From NCBI RefSeq assembly GCF_013373865.1, contig NC_050475.1:4975001-5039000 (forward strand): a stretch of DNA of 64,000 bases, in the 5' to 3' direction. The first letter of the stretch is position 1, and each line of letters starts with the position of its first letter. This stretch comes from Monomorium pharaonis (taxonomy: Eukaryota; Arthropoda; Insecta; Hymenoptera; Formicidae). Shown piece after piece: positions 12,641-24,520 of the stretch. The notes under the pieces were generated by a model. That model saw only the letters and a list, made by a program, of their open reading frames with translations, made no database searches and was not told where the DNA came from. The position numbers and the translations under genes were made by a program.

Positions 12641-13330
12641 CAAACATTAGCACTTTTTAAGTAACCGTTGCATTAGAACCTGTCAAGCGATGCGCGTTTG
12701 CAGGCTATCCCAGCAAATAACTTAGTTATCTCTTCATCTCGAGATTACTTAGTTAATTAGTTTCGCGATTATACGTTGACTCATGAAAGAAGCGCCATTA
12801 AGCTCAGTGCTGGTAATGACGTCGATGATATATTCTAGAATTATATTTCTTTTTTTCTACAATAGCTTGAGAGATTAATTTATTAGATCTATAAACAATT
12901 TTGTATTGCAAATATTACTGACTGTTTTTAAAATTCAAATATTTGAGTAGCTTCGTAATCTAAAAATTAAAACCGATTTAAAATATAAGACTTAAAATTT
13001 AGAGTTAAAGAATCTTTTAGATAACCGAAAGATAAAAAAATAAAAAGATAAATTATAAAACCTGGATTAAAGAGATTAAAGAGAAGATAATCGATAAAAG
13101 AATAAATAAAACGATGAAATAATGAATTCAATTACTTGCACTCCATTCTGCATATCGTACATATAGAGATTATTATGCATAAAGTTATTTAAAACATCTT
13201 GGCCGATAAAATGTATTCGATGTATTATAATATTATCACATTTTCAGCGAAATGTATATTGAATATTTTATCAATGAAAATGCTTATATTATTCTTCTGT
13301 ATTCAGATATCTCTTTATATTTAATATTTT
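11831..13330. other. AT-rich spacer
   Basis: Very AT-rich. It holds the (TA)n tract at 12596-12636, preceded by TATG/TATATG variants from about 12565. No gene-like sequence. Confidence 0.6.
12596..12636. repeat. (AT)n microsatellite
   Basis: About 20 AT units, preceded by GTATAT/GCATAT variant units. Confidence 0.95.
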
Positions 13331-13334
13331 TTTA

Positions 13335-13545
13335 TAGTATTAACAGGATCAGTACGTGTCTGCCGAACTCGTTGAAAGAATTTCCATTGAATAATGAGTT
13401 TTTTTTTCAACCTGTTACTGTGACCAATACCACCGTGGTTATCTCGCCAACGTCAGCCACCCCTATTGAACTGTTTCACTGTCCATTATCTACGACCACC
13501 GAAATCTCTCCTCCGCACTTGCAAAATGCGAATCCATTGCCTTAG
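13335..13545. pseudogene. Coding-like segment of uncertain strand, probably decayed
   Basis: A balanced-composition island of about 210 bases in very AT-rich DNA. On the plus strand a frame runs without stops to TAG at 13543-13545, preceded by a T-rich acceptor-like site (TTTATAG near 13337) and followed by AATAAA at about 13553. It reads Thr/Pro-rich. On the minus strand, in the same codon register, codons starting with a purine (often G) dominate from 13541 down to 13335, but two TGA stops interrupt at 13476-13478 and 13407-13409. Both could be decayed CGA codons. The minus reading looks more like an ancient coding sequence; the plus reading is the intact one. The foldback element lies 240 bases away. 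No family recognised. Confidence 0.35.
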
Positions 13546-13783
13546 TACTGTAGAATAAACGAGACTTCCATATTTTGCGTGACAAAATTTTGCAGCAATA
13601 TCTCAGTACAGAATTAGCACATATTTATAGCAATAAAATTGTTTATAAAATAATTATTCTTTGTTAAGTAACATTATAATACGTGTTAAATGTTTGTATT
13701 GCTTATATAAAATGTTTCGAAATTCAAGGATAATAAAATTACGTACAAATTAGTGCATGAAAGTTAGTTGGTAAAAAAATTAA

Positions 13784-14243
13784 GTAACAAAAGTGCATTA
13801 TTTTACGTGTGTGAAGTTAGCATCTCATAAAAATACTGCAGAATTACTTGCATCCAGCATAGTTCTACAGTTCTTGATAGGTTTCAACAATAGTTCCGTT
13901 GAATTACGTATTTTAATTAAATTTTTATGAATGAGATGCTAACTTCCAAAATCACATAATAGCATCTCACCGTATTTCGAATATACGACCACAGAGAAGA
14001 CTAAATCTATATAGAGTTCTATCGTTTAGAGACGTCCTATCAATAGTTCTGATGATTAAATTAATAAAAAAAAATTTTTTGTTACAAAACATACGTATAT
14101 ATGCGTATACGTCTGCGCACGTAGATTTGGTGTAACTGGCATCTTAGATAGACAAAATTAATTAATTAAAAAAATTTAGAAAGTATTTTTCAACAACTAT
14201 TTTGATGGAAAACTTGTATTTATAGATCTAGACGTGAGATGCT
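13784..14243 (+). repeat. Left outer arm of the foldback element
   Basis: It pairs with 15007-15482 on the opposite strand. Shared blocks include the TGCAGAATTACTTGCATCCA region near 13840, the ACGACCACAGAGAAGACTAA region near 13988 and the TTGGTGTAACTGGCATCTTA region near 14127. Arm divergence is low by eye. Confidence 0.8.
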
Positions 14244-14430
14244 GTTTAAATATCGACAGTTCCATTTATTTTAACGCAGTTCTCATATAGTTTCGGACGC
14301 GTACATATTTTCTAAAAAATTCCGGTAATATAAATAATTAAAAATTATAAATAAATAATTATTTTTTAAACAATTATTTTGCCCGAAAAATTTGAATTTT
14401 GAGGGCTAGACGTGAGATGCTGTGTCTCTC

Positions 14431-14560
14431 GGTCTCTTCCCGTCTTTACCCGTCTCTCCCGGTCTGTCCCCGTCTCTTCCGATCTCTTTCCGTCTCTCCC
14501 GGTCTCTCCCCGTCTCTCCCGGTCTCTCCCTGTCTCTCCCGGTCTCTCCCCATCTCTCTA
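14431..14560 (+). repeat. 10-bp minisatellite, 13 units
   Basis: Consecutive decamers of consensus (C/G)GTCTCTCCC, often alternating CGTCTCTCCC and GGTCTCTCCC. It is pyrimidine-rich and sits at the centre of the foldback element. The period matches about one turn of B-DNA. Confidence 0.95.
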
Positions 14561-15020
14561 ATTGTTTAAAAAATGTTTTAATTATTTATATCACCGGAAC
14601 TCTTTAGAAAATTAATGTACGCATCCCCGTATCTATATGGAAACTGCGTTAAAAGAAATAGAACTGTCGATATTCGACCAGCATCTCACGTCTAGCCCTC
14701 AAAATTCAAGTTTCCGAACAAAATAATTGTTTAAACAATGTTTTAATTAATTATATCACCGTAACTTTTTAAAAAATTATTGTACGTGTCCGGAACTATA
14801 TGAGAACTGCGTTAAAATAAATAGAACTGTCGATATTTGAACAGCATCTCACGTGTAACCCTCAAAATTCAAATTTTTCGGGCAAAATAATTGTTTAAAA
14901 AATGTTTTAATTATTTATATCACCGGAACTCTTTAGAAAATTATTGTACGCGTCCGTATCTATATGGGAACTGCGTTAAAAGAAATAAAACTGTCGATAT
15001 TCGACCAGCATCTCATGTCT
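14561..15020 (+). repeat. Three tandem ~165-bp units in the right arm
   Basis: The landmark ATATCACCG(G/T)AAC recurs with 165- and 164-base spacing (unit anchors 14596, 14761, 14925). Each copy carries AACTGTCGATATT and ends with AGCATCTCA. One inverted copy lies in the left arm at about 14243-14400. Confidence 0.85.
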
Positions 15021-15482
15021 AGACCTATAAATACAAGTTTTCCATCAAAATAGTTGTTGAAAAATACTTTTTAAATTTTTTAAATTAATTAATTTTGTCT
15101 ATCTAAGATGCCAGTTACACCAAATCCACATGCGCAGACGTATACGCATATATATGTTTTGTAACAAAAAAATTTTTTTTTATTAATTTCATCATCAGAA
15201 CTATTGATAGGACGTCTCTAAACGATAGAACTCTATATAGATTTAGTCTTCTCTGTGGTCGTATATTTGAAATATGGTGAGATGCTATTATGTGATTTTG
15301 GAAGTTAGCATCTCATTTATAAAAATTTAATTAAAATAGGTAATTCGACGGAACTATTGTTGAAACCTATCAAGAACTGTATATAGAACTATGCTGGATG
15401 CAAGTAATTCTGCAGTATTTTTATGAGATGCTAAACTTTGAGATGCTAACTTCACACACGTAAAATAATGCACTTTTGTTAC
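15007..15482 (-). repeat. Right outer arm of the foldback element
   Basis: Inverted counterpart of 13784-14243. It includes a local duplication of the TGAGATGCTAA motif (15424 and 15439) that the left arm lacks. Confidence 0.8.
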
Positions 15483-16416
15483 TATTGTATAATATTGTTA
15501 AGATCCACTATTTAAACAATTTTCAACTTACTCGAAAGTAGGCCTGGTAAATTAATAATGTTTGGTCAATCTATTGTATAAAATATTAGAAAAAATACAA
15601 TTATTATAATAAAGTTAAGTTAATCTGAGCCTATTTAGATTCATTTATGCGTTATTAAATAAAATAGAATGTAATAAATAATGAACGGTAATACTAATAA
15701 TTAACGTAATTTTATTTTAATAATTTTAATAATTAACGTAATTTTTTATAAAATGTAGTAAATTATTTTATAATACGTTGTTATTTTTAAATATTAAGTT
15801 GAATCGATCAATTTTCTAAATCTAGACAAACTATAAACAATTTTTTAAATTTTTACTTGGTCATACATGTAATCTTTAATATAAACATTCAATTTTAACA
15901 AAATGAATAAATTTTAAATATTTATTCCCGGATGAGCTGACATGCATTTATTGTAACAAATAGATAGGATAGTTTTGGGAAGCTAATTACTATTGAAGGC
16001 ATATTTGTTGATAATTTTGTATCGGCTATAATTTGTACTGAGATTAATTAATGCATTTGTGTGAGATTCTAATTGTATCATGTGGTACGCGGTTACTAGA
16101 TTTTACAATCTAATATATAGTTTCGCGTTTAACGAGCGTGTTTCTCTCTTGGCGAGACCGCGTCTCATTATTTTAGTACAAATAATACAAATAATACAAG
16201 TCCAGTTATTATTAATGAATGTCACACTGTGTGTTACAAAAGAAAAGTCGAACTATGTTCGTAAACTATGTTCGTAAAATATACATGTCTGTATATAAAG
16301 ATAAAAAAAAGATAAAAAAATAGGTCTAGATATTAGATTGTAAATTTAAAAATTATTATTTGCAGATATATAATAAAATAATTTAAAATATATATATACA
16401 ATTACTATTTTATTAT

Positions 16417-16420
<4 letters not shown>

Positions 16421-16484
<64 letters not shown>
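16421..16484. repeat. Compound (TA)20(CA)12 microsatellite
   Basis: TA units at 16421-16460 pass directly into CA units at 16461-16484. Confidence 0.97.
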
Positions 16485-16958
16485 TATTATATAGTAGCAG
16501 ATCGTCAAATATTTATTTTAGATACTTTACATTTTATTTTTAACATCAAAGCGTCAACAATTACTACAAGTAACTAACATTAAGACAACATTTACAATGT
16601 CAAACTATAGATAGAATATTTAAAAATGTATATTTAATAATTAAATATTCAATAATAAAATATTCAATTCTTGTCGCCACAATAATAATTTAAAATATAT
16701 TATTGATCACACATGGTGCATGATTAAGAAACAGTGCTAACAGCGTATCTATTGCAGTTCCAATAATTTGATCAGATTTTACCTAGCGATAGCAATAGCC
16801 AAGTTCCTAATGCATGTTAATTATACCTGCACTGTGGGGATTTAGTTATCATGATTGCAATTATATCACGCGCATTATTAGAGTTTCCACAGTTCTCCTA
16901 AATAAAATTACAAATAAACAATATTAAAAGTATTTATTTACCAAAGAAAAGAGAAAGA

Positions 16959-17084
<126 letters not shown>

Positions 17085-17180
17085 AAAAATAGTTAAAAAA
17101 ATATTTGCTATTTAAGTTGAATAAAATTAATTCTTAATCTAAATTAATTTTTACGTAATCCTATTACATAATTCTCAAGA

Positions 17181-18790
17181 TTTATCATGATTGAATAATC
17201 CCACGTAGCTCATTTGGCGCCCAGTGTTATAATTACAGAGACATATTATAGAATCTGTCAGTTTTGTATTTTCATCATAAAGAATGATCAGCTTTTTCCT
17301 CCTTTCCCCGTCTCCTGTTTTATTTTTTTTTTGCGCAAAGTTTCTCTTTTAAATTAATGAGGAAGTGGCGTGCGGCCTGACATTACAAGTATCCTTCCTC
17401 TCCCTTTTTTCTAACATTTGTTACGTCGTATTTAACGATACCTACGTGTTTCTCGAAACAGCGATAGCTCGAGTTCAGCTTCGGCTATCTCGTTAGGCGT
17501 CTATTATAGCAAGTTGGCGTGAGTTGGTACAACTTCGGGCCGGAACCTCCTGTAAACCCCCGGCGAGGGGAGTCTACTCTCGTTAGCGACATCGAAGATT
17601 ATTCGGTGCATTCAGGGCCCAGCGGGGTTCCGCACGTTCCACGCGAAATCCGGCTTTCCAGTTAAAAGCTGAAGCCTGGGCGCTCTTTTTGAGAGCAAGC
17701 ACATTTCGGTGGGAAACGTCTGAACGCCAATTGCAATGTAGCCCGAAGCCTGATTGTTACTTTTATTTTTACGCCGCTATTTTGCGACAGTTTATTGCTA
17801 CGAGCCTTTGCCCGTTCACGCAATCGCTGGTGTGCACCAAATTTGGGAAAATTTAAAGAAAAAGCGAACGATCGAGAAAATAATCGCGCCTCAATTTTCA
17901 ACTGTTTTTTTTAACAAAACGTACACAAAAAAGAAATTCAAAAACCTATAAATAAACTATTAAATTGATTATTAATTGTATTTACTGTACCAAAAAATCA
18001 GAAAATTATTTTTTCCACTTTTAAAGATTTAATTGTTTGAAATAATATATCGATGATCAATAATTATATAAATGCTGATTCAAAATAAAATAAAAAGCAA
18101 ATAAATTATTTAATATTTGTCGCAATAATTTTTCAATTTATTATTCAATTACACGTTGCGGCTATTTGCCATTCCATTGTTTATAGCTTCCTAAAATCAT
18201 TGATCCGTAATGTACAACATATATAAATAAGTTGTTATTGCAGTGCATGCAATTTTAGTTTTGCCGCTAAATTCGTCGCGTCAATCCTTTTAGCAGATTT
18301 AAACCATTACTCGTCACATCGCGGAGGGCAATTGTTCGAGCTTCGATAGCGATTTTCGACGTGCTATTTCGAAACTCGTCCATTTCGACGGAAAACGTTT
18401 GCCATTAGCGCTCTCATAGTGGTGGCATTTTGATCGTTACTTTGTTTCACGAATGTGCGTGACTATCCTTGTGTATATGTACATGTGGACACTATGGTAA
18501 CATGCCGATTTTATCACTGTCTGGATAAAAGCGAATCGACATACAGGGAGGTCTTGCTGTAATCGCGAACGATGATCGAATCTGCTAACCGTAATGTACG
18601 TTCCCGATTTCGATCTTGCCCTTTTACCGCAAGCTGAACGCGCAAGCGATAAGGCATAAGCCGATTGTATACTTACATACAATGTTCGGTACCTGAGTCG
18701 CAGACTAACAGCATAGTTAAATAATCTAGAAAGCGATTTTATTGCTGAACGTGGAAAACTCTAAAGCGCGTTACAAAATTTCTCCTCTCG
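17181..18790. other. Two GC-richer islands separated by AT spacer
   Basis: GC-richer blocks at about 17180-17900 and 18240-18790. Overlapping short frames on both strands (17662-17901 minus, 17754-17951 plus, 18437-18682 minus) have no splice or domain support. Confidence 0.45.
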
Positions 18791-20050
18791 ATCTCAAGTT
18801 GGATATAATAAAAAGTATTATATAATATAATGTTTAGTTTTTTTAGTTTAATTTCATTTGATAAATTTAACTTGTTAGTAAATTTAAGTTTTTTAAATTT
18901 ACTTTACTTTAAATTATATTTATCCGAATTTACTAAATTCTAATTTAAATATATAAATAAAATATAAGTAAATAGATAAATTACATAAAAGTATTTTACA
19001 TTTTTTTAAAATTTGAATTCAGTCTCTTTTGATTTTAATTTTTTCATTTTAACCAATTTATTTTTAAATATTGTATCGATATGTACTATGATAATCATGA
19101 TAAATTAATGTCCAATATTGAAGACGACACAAAGATATTGATTAATCAAATAACGTATTGCGTAGTATTCTAATATATGTTCATACATAATAAAAAGTCC
19201 TTTGTTTAAATGACTTTATCTCTCTAAATGATATTTTTAAATTCGTGATTAATGAATGGTGATGAATCCGTGGTGAGTATATAAACATTTAAAAATTGTA
19301 TTGCATAATAAATTATATAATCGCATAATACATTTCATAACATATTCCATGAAATAAAATAAAATAATTTATTTCATCAATGCATTTTCGTAATTTTTGA
19401 TGGTTTAATTAAAAAAAAATATTTTGTCTCTATATTTTGAAGAATCTTTTTTTGCATTATTAAAACATGCGTGGAGAACCTATATTGGAAATTAAAGTTG
19501 AATGATGCGATTTAAATGCGTGTAAAGTTTCAAACTCACCATACGTTATCTGAATCCTTTCCTTTATGTACGGCGACATTGAATGATATGCGATATAACA
19601 TGTAATTTTATTGGCAACTACTCAAGTTTCCAAGAGTCCTCGTAAATGGCATTTACTTTCGTACGTATGATAAAAAGTCATTTGACTTAGGAACTTTAAT
19701 TGTTTTTCTTTCAAAAATATAATGATGCTTTGTAATTTTGTAATGTAATTTTTTAATACTAATAGTCTCAAGCTTTAAATTTTGTTTTCAAGTTTTAATT
19801 ATAATACATATAAGAATATTAAACAAAAATCATAGATACTTATCTCAATTACTAATTTGCAACGTCTTCTTTTACGCTTTTATTAACATATCTTAGATTA
19901 ACAGATCTTGTCATTACAGATTACATGCCATAAAATATATGCCATTCTTATTGTGTTTCATATGTGCGTAATGTCCATCGTACACTTTAATGTATATCGC
20001 ATAGATATAGGAATACACTTCTCTTGAAACACACATAGATCATGTATCCG
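18791..20050. other. AT-rich spacer
   Basis: AT-rich. Good donor-like G|GTGAGT sites occur on both strands (near 19274 plus, 19546 minus), but neither has an acceptor at a plausible distance. Confidence 0.5.
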
Positions 20051-20172
20051 CGATAAAAGTTTTTGCATCAGCAAAATCGTTACACTCGATTTTCTTCCTT
20101 TCTCGATATAACGCCGATAGATTATAGACGCAGAGCCGATAAAACCAATCGTATGGCTGTTGCTCGCGGCGA

Positions 20173-20439
20173 TCAATTCCACGAAACTTTCTCGCGTTTG
20201 TCACATCCAGGCGAAAACAAAATCAGATTGAACTGGACGACGAGTGTAAGATTTACCTGGTGAATGTACAACTTACGTAAGAATACTTCTGAAGTGATAT
20301 TATCGTTGCGTAAATCAACGTTTCCTTTTATTCTCTTTAGTCTCTTTATCTCGCGATACATACCGTCACTTTTTACACACCCATAGCTGCCGTTAGCTTT
20401 ATTAATACGAAACGAGCATGCATTTTTATCGATGCACAC
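20173..20439 (-). CDS. Coding-like minus-strand frame ending at a splice donor, unidentified
   Basis: The frame is open for 88 codons. Its first 57-60 codons look coding, with a marked purine bias at position 1 and Lys/Arg-rich residues such as KRLKRIKGNVDLRNDNITSE. They run to CAG|GTAAAT, a good donor, at 20257. After the donor the codon bias fades, as expected for an exon-intron boundary. No convincing acceptor was found upstream: candidate AGs near 20400 lack a pyrimidine tract. So this is either a first coding exon with an unclear start, a decayed gene or chance. Family not recognised. Confidence 0.25.
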   Translation of the reverse strand: MCIDKNACSFRINKANGSYGCVKSDGMYREIKRLKRIKGNVDLRNDNITSEVFLRKLYIHQVNLTLVVQFNLILFSPGCDKREKVSWN

Positions 20440-20449
20440 TTGACGTTCC

Positions 20450-21060
20450 CTCTAATTTGATCATATCCGGGGACGTATACTCCAACTCTTCGCTCCTATT
20501 AGTCTCGAGGGTGCATCTTAATGTGTCCCCGATCGATTCCATCCTTCAGTTTCATCGCGGAGCCCGGCGGCAGGGGTATCACGATATTCTCTGCGAGTAT
20601 ATCATTTCGATGTATTCCGATTAGCACGTCGCCCGTAGCGACGCGCGACGAGATTCACTCGGGCACTCCTCTCGTCGATCACCGCAGTCGAAAACCGGGA
20701 ACGGTTTCGGCGGAAACGGATCCGATCTCGTTTTTTGCTCGTCGAGGAAAAACGGGACGCTCGATAAATTCCGAAACAAACGAAAGGTGGGATGCAGGCT
20801 TTTACACGGGGAGGACTGCGTATGGGGATGAGGAGGCGGCACTAGCGAGAGAAGGTAGGGTAAAAGGGAAACGGAGGAAGAAGGGAAAACGGGGTTGGCC
20901 GAGGGTGGCCGCAACCCTACAGGGAAAGGGTGGAACCGCGGAAGAACCATAAATCTAACGATTTACCCGTTACGTCGCGGACGTGGCGTCCGATCAGAAG
21001 AAGAAGCACGAAAACGATGAAGCGCGTCATGCTGTCTAAATAAGCGACGACTTTAAGTAT
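20450..21060. other. CpG-rich island, no gene recognised
   Basis: Frames of 143 codons (plus, 20521-20952) and 109 codons (minus, 20621-20950) overlap. GC-rich composition with simultaneous openness on both strands suggests chance. No splice pair seen. Confidence 0.45.
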
Positions 21061-23190
21061 TCGATCGACAGAATGATTTCTTGTATACAGCAATAATCCA
21101 TTGGCGATTAAATATGGCCGACGTTTGAATTATTATGCGCAGCTCTGTGTAAACCTTCGAGTACCGAGATTACTTGCATTTGTTGGTAAACGCGTTTAAT
21201 TGTAACAATAAAATGAATAAAATAATAAAACATATTTACCTTAACAATTGTAATGTAATTGTTACATCGGTAAAATATTAAGTTATTGCAGCTTTAATGT
21301 AGACATTAATAATTTCCAAACTATCAGATTAATAATTGTAAAATGGATATAAATAGTTAATGTATGGATAATATAATATTAATTTTAAATCAATAGATTT
21401 TAATCCTAATTCAAATCTATTTTAAGTTTAATAAAATATTTGATACTGAAAATGATCAAATTAAAATGCGATTCGTATAATGCATTATAATTTACGCTAG
21501 CTTTAAAATTATGAAAAATATCACTCTCTAGAAGCGAAGAAGAATTATAAGTATATTTCAGAAAACACATTTATATGTATAATAATAAAATTACATACAA
21601 TGAATTGCGTAATTCAACTCTGATTTTAACTACAAATAATCTCAATGTTTTTAAACTATTAATAATTTTTAATCTCTTCTGGCATATTTCTATTATTTAT
21701 GTTATTTCTTTTCCTAATTTTATATTGTTTCAGTTATATTTAATATTTTTGTATTAACTTTTGGAACGATAAGAATTTTTTGCCGAACAAACCAAGAATA
21801 CAAATCAATGTCTAAAGAATACAAATCAGAACTATTTCAATCTATAACGTTTATCGCGCGTGTTTATGTTTCGTTACAAAAATATGCGGCGTCATTTAAA
21901 AAATAAACGTTATAAAAGCGCAAATATTTAATCGGAAATTCCGTGATGCGCGAATTATTATTATGTATCGCGGAATGAAGGGACAAGCATTATCTGCCAT
22001 CTTCCGTGCTAATAAATTTTTGTATTAAACGTTATCTCGGAATGTATTAATGTTGTTCAAAGTTGCGGAAAGAAATATTTCGGTTTGAATTCCCCAAGTC
22101 ACGTCCGACAAGATACGAATATCGATTTATCGTCGTAGTTCTCGATTCTCATATTCTTATCGCGTATGTTATATCAGTTTGCTAACAGGTGGAAATGGGG
22201 TTATCCAACTTGAAAATTATAACAATGATAGTTGAACTATCAATTAATTTAATGTTTCTGTAACTATTTTATTTTATTTATTTATTCAATCTGCACGAAA
22301 AATATTATTTAAATATTACTTTTATAGCGTTGATCACAGAAATAATAATTTGTAAAAAAATCATATAAAAATTGTTACAAAAATATACATATATATGTAT
22401 ATTATATTTATATAAAATTATTTTTGTGTCTCTTACAGAATATATCACCGTAAACATAAATTAACTTTAAAACACAATTAAAATATTTTATAATTAGTTA
22501 TTACATAAATTTTAAATATGTTTAAAAAACTTATTATTTTTATGATTTTATATATTATCAAATGCTTTCATAGAGCTTAATGTAGAGTAAGAAGTAATTT
22601 AAGAAGAAGACGCCTATTCGCATAAATGCTACTTTAAATTTCAACGTTTCTACGATTTATCAAAGAAATGATCCACTTAGGTTACAACGGATTACGGTAG
22701 TTTATAGCGGCATCTACTGGAATTGTGTACTTAAAGGCGTACTAGTAAATTTTGATATAGGATGAAGAGTTAGTTTTCTTAAAACTTAATTTTTATATTG
22801 TTTCAAGACAATATAAACAATTGGAGAAATTCGTGATTATATGTATATGTATATTCAGAGCCAAAGAATAAAAAAATTTTTTTTAATTAATATAGCTTCG
22901 TAAAGTTAATCTTTTTTTTATTTTTATGTTAAACATGTCACATATAAATAAGTATTTTCTATTTTTTTATGTAACAAAATGTTAGATATATTTATAAAAA
23001 AGGGCATTTATATTAAAATATCTATTTTTGCTATATTTCGGAAAAATAAAATAGATCTTTTTTTTTTTGTAGTTTTTGAGATGAGAAATGTAATAATGCT
23101 ATTCAAAATATACATCACATGGCAGGAAAAATTAAAAAATTGAGTTTAAATCGGAAAAAAACGCATGACGTCGCAATCATTCGCGAGACA
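21061..23190. other. AT-rich spacer
   Basis: AT-rich, with a slightly GC-richer patch at about 21850-22200. No supported gene or large repeat. Confidence 0.55.
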
Positions 23191-23191
23191 G

Positions 23192-23242
23192 ATGTAGCTA
23201 CGCTACATGTATCGATGATACACATGATGTACTGCATCATGT
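23192..23242. repeat. Three consecutive short perfect hairpins
   Basis: ATGTAGC-TAC-GCTACAT (23192-23208), GTATC-GAT-GATAC (23209-23221) and ACATGATG-TACTG-CATCATGT (23222-23242) abut with no gaps. Confidence 0.7.
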
Positions 23243-23640
23243 TTATATTAAAAATATATAAAAACTTTATTTAAAAAAAAAAACGTCATATTTGATACTA
23301 GATAATATCAGCTGCAAACAAAAATTTATCGTGCGATTGGGGAACAAACCATTGGAGAAAGCTCGAACATGATTGCCCAAGTGCACAAAACTTGAAAAAT
23401 GTCTTATTTTTCTTGAACATGGCAAAACAGGCCTTTGTAATATTTCTTTTTTCGTAACACTTCGTACCCTTCTTTACCAATATTATTTTGTATCATTTTC
23501 ATATCACGATTGACGTACTGAGTTCTGCAGATAAATATAAAAAAGAAACCTAATTGTGAGATTTTATGTAGCAAACTACAACAACCATATCAACACCACT
23601 GATCGTACAATACAATTATGCATCTACAACTATCGAGATT
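23243..23640. other. Mixed spacer, no gene recognised
   Basis: AT-leaning DNA with a 60-codon minus frame (23298-23480) that has no support. Nothing else noted. Confidence 0.45.
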
Positions 23641-24520
23641 CCGAGGCTCGTCTCCTTGATCTGTGCAAAGGAACGATCAGATTACGTTTTGTTCACGAGA
23701 GGGGGGACCTTCCACCGGTCCTTCGCGACGCGCGACGGTCCCGAAAGGACTTCGCGGCCCCGCGAAGTCGGAAAAGCCCATTTCGATGGTCCCTTGTGCC
23801 ATCAGGCAATCCCATTTGAGATTAGACGCAGGCGTGAATTGTGTTACCGCGGAGTTTGAGCGGATCAAAGGCAAATTCCCGGTTGGGATGCATACGTACG
23901 TAATTGATATGCCTGATGGGGGTTTCCAAGTCGGATAGTCAATTACCATAATCTCGTTGCGGGGAGTGAGAGCGAACGGTAGAAGCAGGGGGTAAATACA
24001 AGACAGCGAGAGAGATAGATAGAAAGAGAAGAGAGAGGAAGAGGGAGAGAGAGAGAGAGAGAGAGAAGGACAGGCGGTAGGACCGTTATGGTGCGGCCCG
24101 CGCCGATTCTGTGCATCGCGATTGTATATACACTGGGGATGACGGCAATTCGATTTCGCTCGAAACGAAAGAAGAATCCCCGCATACACTCCAGTCCCGG
24201 CGCTTATTAGATTCCGCTGACAGTGTATCCCGCATGTGGCACATCCTGCCTGTACCGCCGCGTTTCTCTTTCAATTAGCCGCCAGGTACTCGCGCCGCGG
24301 CGTTAATCTTGCTTGGTGATTGCGTGCCACGCAGCCGGCACTGTTACCCGCGAAACGAACAGACTCATCACGCCCAAGTGAATTTTCCATGGCACGACTG
24401 AAGAAATGCTCCAACGGCTGCAATCGGTGAATGAAGCGATCCGGGCGTTCAGACGGAATTGCTCGGCCCTCGGCGAAGCGAGTTATCGATTGCTCGACTT
24501 AGGAATGTAGGATCGTGATG
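23641..24520. other. CpG-rich island with GA tract
   Basis: It contains the longest open frame in the window (170 codons, minus, 23677-24189). That frame reads through a GA repeat as a Ser/Leu run and overlaps other open frames, so it is not accepted as a gene. Confidence 0.45.
24007..24067. repeat. Imperfect (GA)n tract
   Basis: GA repeats with GATA and GGAA interruptions, purine-only on the plus strand. Confidence 0.93.

Larger units (their letters stand above)
13783..15483. mobile_element. Foldback-type element with long inverted arms
   Basis: The ends are inverted copies: left AGTAACAAAAGTGCATTATT from 13783, its complement ending at 15483. Homology continues inward for about 460 bases per arm, with small indels (the right arm has an extra ~15 bases duplicating a motif near 15424-15447). 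TGAGATGCT or its complement occurs 12 times: 13819, 13932, 13961, 14235, 14413, 14680, 14843, 15007, 15278, 15307, 15424 and 15439. The arms enclose a 10-bp minisatellite and repeat units of about 165 bp. No transposase frame is present, so it would be non-autonomous. Possible target duplication is only TA (13781-13782 and 15483-15484) and is ambiguous because it overlaps the terminal base. The structure resembles foldback or complex MITE elements; the family is not identified. Confidence 0.85.

Noticed and set aside
16827..16897. Possible 71-nt minus exon (TTTATTTAG acceptor, CAG|GTATAA donor), open in one frame
   Set aside because: The donor is weak beyond GTA and T-rich acceptors are common in this AT-rich DNA. 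Phase does not fit the other minus candidates.
20521..20952. 143-codon plus frame
   Set aside because: Opposed by a 109-codon minus frame in the same GC-rich DNA; no supporting signal.
23677..24189. 170-codon minus frame, the longest in the window
   Set aside because: It reads through a GA repeat as a Ser/Leu run, overlaps several other open frames in CpG-rich DNA, has no recognisable domain and no splice support.
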